A DNA stretch of 51,486 bases, from positions 1 through 51,486 of the forward strand of contig JAFWEY010000041.1 in the NCBI GenBank assembly GCA_017512675.1, given 5' to 3'. The position numbers and the translations under genes were made by a program. Source of the DNA: Clostridia bacterium (GTDB lineage Bacteria; Bacillota; Clostridia; Christensenellales; Aristaeellaceae). Position 1 is the stretch's first letter, and every line of letters begins with the position of its first letter. Below the pieces are notes generated by a model. That model saw only the letters and a list, made by a program, of their open reading frames with translations, was not told the origin of the DNA and searched no databases. This document shows, piece after piece, positions 1 to 9,345 of the stretch.

Positions 1-3000
1 CCCTCGGTGAAGAGGCCGGCGCCCTGGTCCGATCGGTTGTTTTGCACGGTGCCGCCATTGATGGTCAGCGTGCCCTTGTCTGTGTTGTAAATGCCGCCGC
101 CCAGGCTTCTGGCCGTGTTGTTCCCGACGCTGCCGCCCGCAAGGGTCAGCGTCCCTTTGTTCAGGATGCCGCCGCCGTTGCCGTCGGTATTGCCGCCGGT
201 GATCGCGCCGGTGCCCTTGCTGTCCTCGATGGTCAGCGTGCCGTTGTTTTCGATGACGGAACCCCCGGTCATTCTCTCGCTCAGGCCGCGGTCCAGCTTA
301 AAGCCGTTCAGGTCGATCGTCAGGGTCTTTCCCTCGGGGATGGTCAGCGGCAGGTCCGCCTCGACCGAGTTCCAGTTCCGATCCAGCGTGATCGTCGCGC
401 CGTCCTGCGCCACGTCGATCTGCCGCTGCAGGTTCGACCATTCGGATTCGATGACCCGCGCCTCGCCGCCGCGCGCGACGACTGTATAATCCTCCACGTC
501 AGAGTGGAAATATGCCTGCGGGTCTTCGCCCTTGTTGTTGGCGTTGAACCCGCTCGTAAAGACCTCGCCGATGTTCTCCGGCGTCACGCGGATCTCCGCG
601 CCTCCGGCCAGTTTTCCGTCGACGGTGAGTACCTTCTTTTCGCGGATGAAGATGCCGTTGCCCATTTCCGCCTTGTTGTCCTTCACGACCGGCGCGCCGT
701 GGACGTTCACTGCGCCGTCGCCGACCTGCTCGAAGCGGATGCCGCCGCCCTCCTGGGATGCGGTGTTGCCGGTGATTCTGCCGCCGTACAGGTTCAGCGT
801 CGCCCCGCCGACGTAGATGCCGCCGCCGTGGCCGTCCTTCGCCTTGTTCCCGGTGATCTCGCCGCTGTTGATCGTCGTCTTGCCGTCCCACAGCCGGATG
901 CCGCCGCCGTTGCCGCCCGCGGTATTGTTCCTGATTCCGCCGCCGGTCACGCTCACGTCGCCCTTCGTGAAGATGCCGCCGCCCTGTTCGTCCGCAGTGT
1001 TGTCCTCTACCACGCAGTCCCTGAGCGTCAGGCTGCTGTCCTCCTGGTTCCACAGGCCGCCGCCGTTGCCGTCCGCGTGGTTGCCGCGGATCTCGCAGTT
1101 CGTCAGCGTCATCGTGCCGCCGTCGTTGTTGTTGACGCCGCCGCCGCCCTGTTCGGAGGTGTTGCCGAGAATGCGCACCTTGTTCAGAACCACGTTCTTC
1201 GAGCCGCTGTTGTAAATGCCGCCGCAGTCGTCGGACGTGTTGCCGGTGACCGTGCCGCCTTCGCAGTCCCTGACCGTGCCTTCCTCGCCGACGTGGATGC
1301 CGCCGCCGCTTCCGCTCGCGTCGTTGCTGCTGATCGTGCCGCCCTTCAGCACCAGCGTGCCGTGCACATAGATGCCGCCGCCCCACTTGGCCTTGTTCTC
1401 CTGAACGGTGCCGCCCTCCAGGATGCAGGTCGAACCGGAGGCGATGTTGATGCCGCCGCCGCGCGTCGCGTAGCCGCCCGTGATCGTACCGGTGCCGATG
1501 CTGTCCCTGATCGTAAGCGTCGAGCTGCCCGTCACCTCGATCACGTGGCCGTCGCCGTCAGAGCTCGTGCGCTGCCGGTCCATCTTTTTGCCGTTCAGTT
1601 CGAGAGTGATGCTCTTGCCGCCATCCACCTTGATTCGGTCTACGCCTCTCGCGTAGACGCTCTTGCTCAGGCCGATGACCTGGCCGCTTTTTGCGTTTTT
1701 GACCGCCGTCTGCAGGCCGTTCCAGTCAGAAACCCACATGTCCGCCCTGACGCTCAGGTCCACAAACAGCTCGCCGTTCCTGACGGTGGGCGCTGCGCCC
1801 TGCTCCTGGTTGTAGGTAAAGGCCGCCAGACTGCTGCCGGTTCTCTCAAAGCCTTTGGTCAGCCCCGTTGTCGTATCCTGCGCAAGCAGATCCAGCTTCG
1901 CGCCGTCCGTCAGCCGGCCCGACAAGCCGATCGCCTGACCCTTGCGCAGCAGGATATTCGCGCCCGTGGGCGCTGTGTTTCCGTTCACGACCGGCGCGCC
2001 CTTCACATACAGCACACAGTCCGCGCCGTACAGCAGGCCGCCTCCCTCCATCCCGGCGCGGTTGCCGGTCACGGAGCCGCCGTACAGATTCAGCGTGGCA
2101 TTCGACAGGTAGATGCCGCCGCCGTGGTACTTCGCCGAGTTTCCGGTCATCGTGACGCCGAAGACCGTCGTCGTTCTGCCGTTCACGCGCAGTGCGCCGC
2201 CGGACCCGCCCGCGGTGTTGCCCGTGAACTCGCCTCCTCTGATGTCCAGTTCGCCCTGGGTATAGACGCCGCCGCCGTCGCGGCCCGCGGCGTTATTGGA
2301 AATCGTTCCGCCCTTGATGGTCAGACCGCCTTTGTTGTAGATGCCGCCGCCGTTGTTGACGCACTTGTTTCCTGTGATCGCGCCGCCCTCGACGGTCAGA
2401 ATGCCCGGGTTCCAGATGCCGCCGGCATGGTCGTCGGCATAGCCGCCGGTGATCCTGCCGCCGCCCGCGCTGTCCGCGATGGTAAGCGTGCCGTAGTTCA
2501 TGATGACCGCGCCGCCGGGGGAAGCCTTCGTCAGACCGCGGTCGATCGTGTGGCCGTTCAGTTCGATCGTCAGCCTCTTGGTCATGGGGATGTTCAGCAC
2601 TGTGTCCGCCTCGATCGCCTTGTAATCGCGGTCCAGCACGATCGTGCCGCCGTCCTCGACCGCGTCGATCTGCGCCTGCAGAAGGGTCCAGTTGGACTGG
2701 CGGATGACGCCCTCCGTGCCGCTCTTCAGGACCACCCAGCTGTCCTCGGCCGTGAAATATTTCGCCGGGTCTTCGCCCTTGTTGTACGTGTTGAAGTTTT
2801 TGGTGAATTCCTTGTCCAGCTGCTCCGCGGATACGCCAATCTTCGCGCCTTCGGCCAGCGCCGCGTCCACGTCGATCTGCTTGCCGCTGCGCAGGTAGAT
2901 GTCGCTGCCTTTATCTTCCGCGGTGTTGTTCTGCACCACCGGCGCACCGTGCACCTTGATGCTGCCGTCCTTGCCCACCAGCACGCCGCCGCCGTTCAGC

Positions 3001-4088
3001 TGCGCCGCGTTGCCGGTGAAGGTGCCGCCGTACAGCTTCAGCGTGGAGTCGTTCACGTAGATCGCGCCGCCGCTGTCGCCGGCCTCGTTCCCCTTGAACA
3101 CGCCGCCTTCTATCGTCGTCGTGTCGTCCTTCACGCGGATCGCGCCGCCCGAGTTGAACGAATAGTTGTTCTCGAATTTGCAGTTTCCCTTTACCGTCAG
3201 CTTGCCCTTCGTGTATACGCCGCCACCGTCGACTCCCTTGGCCGTATTGTTTGAAACGGTGCAGCCGTCCAGCGTCAGCTCGCAATCCTCCTGGTTGAAA
3301 AAGCCGCCGCCGTTGCCCTTGGCTGTGTTCCCCGTAATGACGCAGTTCGTCAGCGTCGCCTTGCCGTCTTTGTTGTTGTTGAAGCCGGCGCCGCCCTGCT
3401 CGGACGTGTTTCTGCTGATCGTCACGCCCTTGATGGTCACGCTCGTCGAGCCGCTGTTGTAGATGCCGCCGCAGTCGTCGGCGCTGTTCTCCGTCACGGT
3501 GCCGCCCGTGCAGTCCTGCACCTTGCCGTCTTCGCCGATGTGGATGCCGCCGCCGCTCGAGTCTGCGTGGTTCTTCGCGACCGTGACGCCCTGCAGCTTC
3601 AGCGTGCCGTGCATGTAAATGCCGCCGCCCCACTTGCCCTTGTTGTCCCGGATCGTGCCGCCCTTCAGGATCAGCGTCGCGTCCTTTGCAATGTTCACGC
3701 CGCCGCCGCGTGTCGCGTAACCGCCTTTTATCACGCCGCCGCCTTTGCTGTCGGTGATCGTCAGCACCGATTTGCCCAGCACCTCGATCACGTGCCCGTT
3801 GCCGTCTTCCTTGTCCCGGTTCCGGTCCAGCACGTGGCCGTTCAGATCCAGGGTGACGGTCTTCCCGTCCACCTTGATCCGGTCCCCGCCGTTCTTTGTG
3901 CACGCGATGTCCGCGCCCAGCCGGATCGTCTGCCCGGCCGAAGCCCTGTTCATCGCGTTCTGAAGCCCGCTCCAGTCGGTAACCGTCACGGCCTCGTCCG
4001 CTGCCGATGCCGGAATCGGCATGCCCGCGAACATGCCGATCGCCATAACCATCGCAATCAGCACGCTCAACGCTCTCCTGATTTTCAT
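1..4088 (-). CDS. Giant secreted right-handed beta-helix surface protein (3' end outside window)
   Basis: The start codon is at 4088, about 10 nt after an AAGGAGG site, and the frame stays open to the window edge, giving at least 1362 codons with no stop. The product opens with MKIRRALSVLIAMVMA, a type I signal peptide ending near PASA. The rest is short glycine- and asparagine-rich repeats of the type GGGIY / GGTI..N.A, as in Pmp-like and other parallel beta-helix proteins. Four larger modules each start with a D/N/S-W-x-x-L-Q motif (tryptophan codons at 3972-3974, 2688-2690, 1722-1724 and 438-440) and a L-N-G-x-x-(I/L/M)-D-R motif. They form an A-B-A-B pattern with an exact period of 2250 bp (750 residues). 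The protein is probably exported as an adhesin or polysaccharide-binding protein. The anchor, if any, lies beyond position 1. Function is inferred from architecture only. Confidence 0.85.
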   Translation of the reverse strand, partial: MKIRRALSVLIAMVMAIGMFAGMPIPASAADEAVTVTDWSGLQNAMNRASAGQTIRLGADIACTKNGGDRIKVDGKTVTLDLNGHVLDRNRDKEDGNGHVIEVLGKSVLTITDSKGGGVIKGGYATRGGGVNIAKDATLILKGGTIRDNKGKWGGGIYMHGTLKLQGVTVAKNHADSSGGGIHIGEDGKVQDCTGGTVTENSADDCGGIYNSGSTSVTIKGVTISRNTSEQGGAGFNNNKDGKATLTNCVITGNTAKGNGGGFFNQEDCELTLDGCTVSNNTAKGVDGGGVYTKGKLTVKGNCKFENNYSFNSGGAIRVKDDTTTIEGGVFKGNEAGDSGGAIYVNDSTLKLYGGTFTGNAAQLNGGGVLVGKDGSIKVHGAPVVQNNTAEDKGSDIYLRSGKQIDVDAALAEGAKIGVSAEQLDKEFTKNFNTYNKGEDPAKYFTAEDSWVVLKSGTEGVIRQSNWTLLQAQIDAVEDGGTIVLDRDYKAIEADTVLNIPMTKRLTIELNGHTIDRGLTKASPGGAVIMNYGTLTIADSAGGGRITGGYADDHAGGIWNPGILTVEGGAITGNKCVNNGGGIYNKGGLTIKGGTISNNAAGRDGGGVYTQGELDIRGGEFTGNTAGGSGGALRVNGRTTTVFGVTMTGNSAKYHGGGIYLSNATLNLYGGSVTGNRAGMEGGGLLYGADCVLYVKGAPVVNGNTAPTGANILLRKGQAIGLSGRLTDGAKLDLLAQDTTTGLTKGFERTGSSLAAFTYNQEQGAAPTVRNGELFVDLSVRADMWVSDWNGLQTAVKNAKSGQVIGLSKSVYARGVDRIKVDGGKSITLELNGKKMDRQRTSSDGDGHVIEVTGSSTLTIRDSIGTGTITGGYATRGGGINIASGSTCILEGGTVQENKAKWGGGIYVHGTLVLKGGTISSNDASGSGGGIHVGEEGTVRDCEGGTVTGNTSDDCGGIYNSGSKNVVLNKVRILGNTSEQGGGGVNNNDGGTMTLTNCEIRGNHADGNGGGLWNQEDSSLTLRDCVVEDNTADEQGGGIFTKGDVSVTGGGIRNNTAGGNGGGIRLWDGKTTINSGEITGNKAKDGHGGGIYVGGATLNLYGGRITGNTASQEGGGIRFEQVGDGAVNVHGAPVVKDNKAEMGNGIFIREKKVLTVDGKLAGGAEIRVTPENIGEVFTSGFNANNKGEDPQAYFHSDVEDYTVVARGGEARVIESEWSNLQRQIDVAQDGATITLDRNWNSVEADLPLTIPEGKTLTIDLNGFKLDRGLSERMTGGSVIENNGTLTIEDSKGTGAITGGNTDGNGGGILNKGTLTLAGGSVGNNTARSLGGGIYNTDKGTLTINGGTVQNNRSDQGAGLFTE

Positions 4089-4521
4089 ACTGCCCGGTCC
4101 TCCTTGTTTATAATCGCGTGTTTCCGGTGAAAGATCCGTCCGTCCCGCAAAGCCGGACAGACGCGGTCCCCACCCTATTATGACATATATTATTACAGGC
4201 GATGTCCACTGATTGTCCACTGAAAAACCGCGTTTCTCCGCAGCACATTCGATTTAATGATAAATTAACGCCAAACCGACGGCCTGCCCTCTGCACAGCC
4301 TCATTCGCACAGCCGGTTCCCGCGCAGCGCCGGCACGGACACTGACCGCGAACGATTCCTTTGCAAAGAAGACGGCTTTCGGCGATATGTTCGGCGGAAC
4401 CTGAGAATCCCGAGCCGGAAGGCTTAAACAGAACAGCGGCAGCGGGACAGAGGCTCAGCGCGGACCGCCGGGACGGCAGGATGATTGCGGCGGCGGCGCT
4501 TCAGCGGCACAAAACTAAGCA
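4089..4521. other. Intergenic region upstream of beta-helix gene and rhomboid operon
   Basis: No coding sequence is supported. On the minus strand, 4200-4222 holds two tandem AGTGGACA copies 12 bp apart, upstream of AT-rich sequence (4177-4195) that could contain the promoter of the beta-helix gene. No clear -35/-10 pair was assigned there. Confidence 0.4.
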
Positions 4522-4550
4522 TTGCGAAAAACTGTCGATTATGGTATATT
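4522..4550 (+). promoter_or_regulatory. Candidate sigma-A promoter for rhomboid-yceG-telA
   Basis: TTGCGA (4522-4527), a 17-bp spacer and TATATT (4545-4550) lie about 115 bp upstream of the rhomboid start. This is the best match in the interval. Confidence 0.55.
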
Positions 4551-4664
4551 GTTTTCATTCAACCGGGCAGGCCCGCCCGAATCGTTCATTCTCCGCAAGC
4601 AGATCGATGCTGCCCATCCCACCGCACACCGACCGGACCGTCAGCTCGAAAGAAGGAAACGCAT

Positions 4665-5255
4665 ATGGCCAGAAAACGCACTGTCCGCATCGAATGGAAT
4701 TCCCCGGCAATTCTGGGGTTTGCCCTGATTTGCCTGGCCGCCATGGGAATCAACCATTTCACAGGCGGCTGGGCAAACCGTCGGCTTTTCAGTGTTTATC
4801 GTGCGTCATTGCGCGATCCTCTGACCTACATACGTATGGTTGCCCACGTGTTTGGCCACAGCGGCTGGGAGCATCTGTTGAGCAATATGATGTACATTCT
4901 GCTGCTGGGGCCGCTGCTGGAGGAAAAATACGGACCGACCGATCTGGTCATCGTGATGTTTATCACCGCTCTTCTGACCGGTCTGGTGGAATTCATCTTC
5001 TTTCCGGGCACCGCGCTGCTCGGAGCCAGCGGCATCGTGTTCGCGATGATCCTGCTGGCTTCGATCACCAGCACCCAAAAAGACACGATTCCGGTGACGT
5101 TTTTGCTGGTGGCTGTACTGTACATCGGGCAGCAGGTCTGGCAGGCGGTAACGGTGCGGGAAAACATATCCTATATGGCGCATATTCTGGGCGGCGCGAC
5201 CGGCGCGGTTCTGGGATTTGCGCTGAAGAGCGTCAAAAGGAGCAAACGGGCATGA
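4665..5255 (+). CDS. Rhomboid family intramembrane serine protease
   Basis: This 196-residue polytopic membrane protein carries the rhomboid signatures: an H-x-x-x-x-N-type segment (WEHLLSNMMYI) in an early helix, the catalytic serine in GASG (LLGASGIVFAM), and a histidine in the last helix (YMAHILGGATG). It is expected to cleave transmembrane segments of membrane proteins. ATG 4665 is chosen because AGAAGGAAACGC lies just before it and it precedes the family's normal N-terminus; upstream in-frame codons look non-coding. The stop overlaps the next start (ATGA at 5252-5255), so it is translationally coupled to the YceG gene. Its substrate is unknown. The coupling suggests a membrane role in the YceG/TelA stress response, which is inference. 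Confidence 0.85.
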   Translation: MARKRTVRIEWNSPAILGFALICLAAMGINHFTGGWANRRLFSVYRASLRDPLTYIRMVAHVFGHSGWEHLLSNMMYILLLGPLLEEKYGPTDLVIVMFITALLTGLVEFIFFPGTALLGASGIVFAMILLASITSTQKDTIPVTFLLVAVLYIGQQVWQAVTVRENISYMAHILGGATGAVLGFALKSVKRSKRA

Positions 5256-7963
5256 CAAACACTCACGAATTGCTGAACGAAATGCTGCTTCCCAAACAGG
5301 ACCGCAGCGCGAAAGCGGCCCTGTCACTGCGGCTTGAGACGCTGGACGACGATGGGCTTCAGCTGTTCCGGCGGATCGCCGCGTCGTCGCTGACCGCCGG
5401 CGGATTGATCGACAGGCGGCTTCCCAATCCGGATTACGAAGCGGCGCAGCGCCTGACCGAAGTGCTGAGCGGCGGCTTCAAAGCGGAGGCGCCGTCCCTC
5501 TCCTCGCAGATCGGGAAATATCTTCCCGAGATCCGGAGCGACGCCCGCGAACGCCTGGCGTGCGGCGAGCAGCGCGCTTTGGAGCTCATGCGCGAAACCG
5601 GCATTCTGGAGCATGTTCTCCGGAACGCCTGGCAGAAGCATCTCAACTGGATGCGCATTCTGGGCGCGCCGCTGCTGAACCGGGCGGCAGAAAACAGCGC
5701 GGCAAAAATCGTATGGCAGGGCGGAATCAGCCGCGATGAGGTGTTCTTTCTGAAAGCGCTTTGTGAGGCGGGTTTCGACGTGGCGCTTTTCGGCTACGGC
5801 GGCGAACAGGCCTACCGGAAGGCGGATGCCGGCGGAATGTGCACGGCGCTCTGCGCGTCGCCCGGCGGAAAGCCTGTTTCCGCGGAGCCGAACCTGCGTG
5901 AATGGGCGCAGGGCGTCGCAAATTCCCAAAGCTCCTCCCCCTCCGGCATTCACCTCAATCTGGGGCAGGGCTTTGGCATGGCGCGGGAAGGAACTGCGCC
6001 TGCCGGGCAGGCATCCTCCGCATCGAATGCCGGCGCAAAGCCGCTGCCGCAGCTGCGCCTCGAAACGACGCCGCCGTCGCAGCGGGCATCGCGCAGGCCG
6101 ATCACGCTGCACATCGGCCAGGAGTCCGTCACGCAGTCACAAGCGCCCTCCATGCAGGAAGCGCCTTCCCCATATCTGAACAGCGCCGAAGAAGCGCAGG
6201 GGATCCGAACCGGAGATTCCCCCCGGTCCGCACAGCCGATGCCGTACCGCATCGGGGCCGGCACGGAGCAAAACCCGCAAAGCAGCGTTCCCGCGCAGCA
6301 GTCCGCCCCCCGGGAGTATCATATCACCCTTGGCGGAGCCGGACAGCGCAGCGGCCAAACGGACGGCGCAGTCCGCCGGACGGCGCTTCCGTTTGACGTG
6401 CCGGATCCGGGCGTAGGGTTCTGCACCAATACGTTCCTGAGGCCGTATCAGGGAATGGAAGCGGTGCTGCTGGAGCCTTCGCTCCGGCAGGTGGACAAAT
6501 CCCTGGTCGCGAACGTTTTCCTGCGCGTGAGCGGCGTGCGAAGCAAAACCACTTATCTCAACGAGCTGTTGGATCTTCGGCAGAAGCTGAAAGAACGCAG
6601 AACGGTCATTCTGGACGAGATAACAGCGCCGACCTATGAGGAAATCGCTTCCGTCCGGCGCGGCAATTACCGCACGCCGGCGGACGCGGCGCGCGATCTC
6701 GCCCGCAACCTGACGACAGCTGTGCCGACAGAGCTGCAGAAAATATTCATTTCGGCATTTCTTACGGTGCTGGGTGAGAAGGCCGCTGCGCAGGACGCGC
6801 GCGTCAACGATATCGTCAACTGTTCCGTGTACGTGCTGTGCTGGATCCGGCGCTACGTCAAACAGCTGTTCAGCCGCTGGAGGCTTCCGGACCTCGGCTG
6901 CCTGATTCTTCTGAACGGCTGTGCCGACGAAAAGCAGTCTCTGTTCCTGCGCGTCATGGCACGCACGCCCACCGACGTTCTGATCCTGTGCCCGGATTCC
7001 CGCAAGCCGTGCCTGCTTGAAGATCCGCTGCTGGCCGAGACGCACGAAACGGAAACCATGCCGGTGGATCACTACCCGGCTGACGACGGGCAGCTTCGCA
7101 TCACCACAGCCGCATACCAGGCGCAGCGGGAACTGGATAAGACGCTGTATCAGGACAGCGGCATCTACCGCAGCATGCAGTTCAACCGCACGGTAACGGT
7201 CACGCTGAACACGACTGCGGAAGAAGCCTTCCAGCTGTGGGAACAGGACCTGAAGTACCGGACCGGCTTTTCCACCTCCGGCAATCAGGTAACCCTGCCG
7301 GTGATCTTTGCGAAATTCAGCGGCGTGCGGCGGCGCAACATGGGCGCGTACTGGTCTTCCGTGAAGCGGATGATCACCAAGGAAACCTACCTGATCCCGA
7401 AGCTGCCGTTCCTGCCCGCCAACGAGCCTTCGCCTCTGCGCGATGCCGCGCCGCATTTCATTCAGGACGGCAAGCTGCTGCGGGAGAAGATCATGAACAG
7501 CGGCAGCTATCGCTATCGGCTGCTGCGCCGCGAAATGCAGGAACACCTGCTGGACAAGCTGCAGCTGATGCTCGATCAGCGCCTGATCACCGGCACCTTC
7601 CGAAACGGCATGGAATACACGATTATCGCCACCGCGCTGAATCTGAACAAAGAGCTGCTTCGGCTGATTCATCAGTTCGATTTCGCGCGGCGCAATCCGA
7701 AGCTCCTGTACGTCTTCGCCGGCGAAGAACCGCCGACCCGCGAAGACGCGATCATGGCCTGCTTCCTGAACCTGGTGGGGTTCGATGTCGCGCTCTTTGT
7801 GCCTTCCGGCTACCAAAGCGTGGAACAGTGGTACAGCAAACCGATTCTTATGGTTCACGAATTGGGCGATTACGTCTATGACGCGCCGGTGCCGGATTTC
7901 AGCGAAATCTCGGGCAGTCAGCTGCTGGACCGCCTCAACGGTCTGATACGGAAAGGAAGGTAA
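5252..7963 (+). CDS. yceG: YceG family protein (Ter/TelA-associated) with long disordered insertion
   Basis: This 903-residue protein matches the YceG family, found beside TelA and TerD genes in bacterial stress loci. That family is predicted, not proven, to be part of a biosynthetic module. The N-terminal portion (about residues 1-205) and C-terminal portion (about 385-903) are well folded in character. Between them lies about 170 residues rich in S, P, Q, G and A, probably disordered. A short motif of the type (I/Y)-x-(I/L)-x-(I/L)-G-x-(G/E) recurs there: GIHLNLGQG, PITLHIGQE, PYRIGAGTE, YHITLGGAG. Two segments resemble each other, one near residue 150 (EVFFLKALCEAGFDVALFGY) and one near 830 (AIMACFLNLVGFDVALFVP), suggesting an internal duplication. 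It is much longer than the roughly 540 residues I recall for Bacillus YceG. It overlaps the rhomboid stop by 4 bp and is followed 2 bp later by telA. Confidence 0.75.
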   Translation: MTNTHELLNEMLLPKQDRSAKAALSLRLETLDDDGLQLFRRIAASSLTAGGLIDRRLPNPDYEAAQRLTEVLSGGFKAEAPSLSSQIGKYLPEIRSDARERLACGEQRALELMRETGILEHVLRNAWQKHLNWMRILGAPLLNRAAENSAAKIVWQGGISRDEVFFLKALCEAGFDVALFGYGGEQAYRKADAGGMCTALCASPGGKPVSAEPNLREWAQGVANSQSSSPSGIHLNLGQGFGMAREGTAPAGQASSASNAGAKPLPQLRLETTPPSQRASRRPITLHIGQESVTQSQAPSMQEAPSPYLNSAEEAQGIRTGDSPRSAQPMPYRIGAGTEQNPQSSVPAQQSAPREYHITLGGAGQRSGQTDGAVRRTALPFDVPDPGVGFCTNTFLRPYQGMEAVLLEPSLRQVDKSLVANVFLRVSGVRSKTTYLNELLDLRQKLKERRTVILDEITAPTYEEIASVRRGNYRTPADAARDLARNLTTAVPTELQKIFISAFLTVLGEKAAAQDARVNDIVNCSVYVLCWIRRYVKQLFSRWRLPDLGCLILLNGCADEKQSLFLRVMARTPTDVLILCPDSRKPCLLEDPLLAETHETETMPVDHYPADDGQLRITTAAYQAQRELDKTLYQDSGIYRSMQFNRTVTVTLNTTAEEAFQLWEQDLKYRTGFSTSGNQVTLPVIFAKFSGVRRRNMGAYWSSVKRMITKETYLIPKLPFLPANEPSPLRDAAPHFIQDGKLLREKIMNSGSYRYRLLRREMQEHLLDKLQLMLDQRLITGTFRNGMEYTIIATALNLNKELLRLIHQFDFARRNPKLLYVFAGEEPPTREDAIMACFLNLVGFDVALFVPSGYQSVEQWYSKPILMVHELGDYVYDAPVPDFSEISGSQLLDRLNGLIRKGR

Positions 7964-7965
7964 CG

Positions 7966-9090
7966 ATGGCACCCGAATATCCGATCTCCGCTTCCGCCGC
8001 GGCGGAGCCGGCTGCGTCCGAGGCAGCGGAAGCGATCGAGCGGTACGACATCGCCGCCGCCCGGCAGCAGCTGACCGAAACCTGCGCCGGCACCGACGAA
8101 ATCTACCGGCTGGTTTCTTCCGTGCGCCTGGATGACCCCGAATCGATTCTGACCTTCGGGGCGCGGGCGGCCGAAGGCATTTCCCGCGCCTCCGATACGA
8201 TTCTTCACACCGTAAGCATGGACAGCGCGAATGACTCCGGCGAGCTTCTGACTTCGCTGGCAGGCATCATGCAGAAATTCGACCTGAATGAAATCCGCGG
8301 CAGCGTCTCCCCGTTCAGCAGGCTGTTCGGCGGGGCGGGCAGGCAGCTGGACCGCATATTGGACAAGTACCACACGATGGGCGACGAGGTGGACAGAATC
8401 TACGGCCAGCTGAGCCGGTACAGCGACGAACTCCGCCGGTCAGGCCGGGCGCTTGAGGACCTGTTCAGCGCCAACGTCGAATACTACAACGAACTGGTCA
8501 AGTACATTCTCGCGGGCGAACAGGCGGTGAGGGAGATCGAAGCCTATACCGAACAGCGCCGGCGGGACATGGAGGCCACCGGTGACCGTTCGATTCAGTT
8601 CGAAATCCAACGCCTCATGCAGGTGCAGACCCTGATGGAACAGCGCACCCAGGATCTGCGCACCGCCGAAATCGTCGCGATGCAGACCATCGCGATGATC
8701 CAGACGATGGAAGCAAACAACCTGAACCTGACGCGGAAGATCCATTCCGCGTTTATCGTCACGCTACCGGTGTTCAAGCAGGCGCTTGCCCAGGCGATCT
8801 TCCTGAAGCGCCAGCGCATACAGGCCGAAGCGGTCAGCGCGCTGGACAAGAATACGAGCGAGATGCTCCGGCGAAACGCGAAGAACATGGCCAGGGTCAG
8901 CGCCGAAACGGCACGCACCGTTTCCGGGGAAACAAGCCATACCGACGCGCTGCAGGATGCGTGGAAAACCATCGTAAAGGGCATCGACGAAACAAAAGCC
9001 ATTCAGAGCGAAGCGCAGGAGAAGCGCAGGCAGGACCGGCAGCGCCTGGAAAGCATCCGGCGGGATTTCGAGAGCCGCCGCAGAGCCTGA
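7966..9090 (+). CDS. telA: Toxic anion resistance protein, TelA family
   Basis: This 374-residue, largely alpha-helical cytoplasmic protein matches the TelA/YceH family (PF05816), whose members are linked to tellurite, toxic-anion and envelope stress. Family-like segments include DPESILTFG, the MQKFDLNEI block, and the coiled-coil core from about 130 to 310 with QRRRDMEATGD and QTLMEQRTQDLRTAEIVAMQ. The start at 7966 follows GGAAAGGAAGGTAACG. It begins 2 bp after the YceG stop and is the last gene of the rhomboid-yceG-telA operon. The biochemical role of TelA is unresolved even where the phenotype is known. Confidence 0.88.
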   Translation: MAPEYPISASAAAEPAASEAAEAIERYDIAAARQQLTETCAGTDEIYRLVSSVRLDDPESILTFGARAAEGISRASDTILHTVSMDSANDSGELLTSLAGIMQKFDLNEIRGSVSPFSRLFGGAGRQLDRILDKYHTMGDEVDRIYGQLSRYSDELRRSGRALEDLFSANVEYYNELVKYILAGEQAVREIEAYTEQRRRDMEATGDRSIQFEIQRLMQVQTLMEQRTQDLRTAEIVAMQTIAMIQTMEANNLNLTRKIHSAFIVTLPVFKQALAQAIFLKRQRIQAEAVSALDKNTSEMLRRNAKNMARVSAETARTVSGETSHTDALQDAWKTIVKGIDETKAIQSEAQEKRRQDRQRLESIRRDFESRRRA

Positions 9091-9215
9091 ACGGCTCCCG
9101 GGCATCCCGTTCCCGGCTGCCCCGGCGTCCGTTTGCCCGGGGCAGTCCCTGTCGAAGGCAGAGCTTTCACGAACCCGCCGCAGCAGCTGTGGCAAGCATC
9201 GCCGGCAGCTTTCGA

Positions 9216-9244
9216 TTGAAAACAGGGCCGGCGTATGCTACAAT
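9216..9244 (+). promoter_or_regulatory. Sigma-A type promoter for DUF554 gene
   Basis: TTGAAA (9216-9221), a 17-bp spacer and TACAAT (9239-9244) lie about 100 bp upstream of the DUF554 start. This makes the gene a transcription unit separate from telA. Confidence 0.7.
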
Positions 9245-9345
9245 ACCGTCGGAACGCACAGCGCGGCGGCGGAAGCACAGGACACGTAAGCCGGGTAAAA
9301 CCGGCGCGAAGACCGCGCTGCCAGCGGCACACGGAAGGATACATC

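Noticed and set aside
499..1386. Arginine/glutamine-rich minus-strand frame
   Set aside because: It is a frame-shifted reading of the beta-helix repeats; the in-frame reading gives the recognisable GGGIY repeats.
42..3254. Plus-strand open frame of 1070 codons
   Set aside because: It is antisense to the beta-helix gene; the long frame follows from GC-rich glycine/asparagine repeats. It lacks a ribosome site and its product is low-complexity V/A/R/D.
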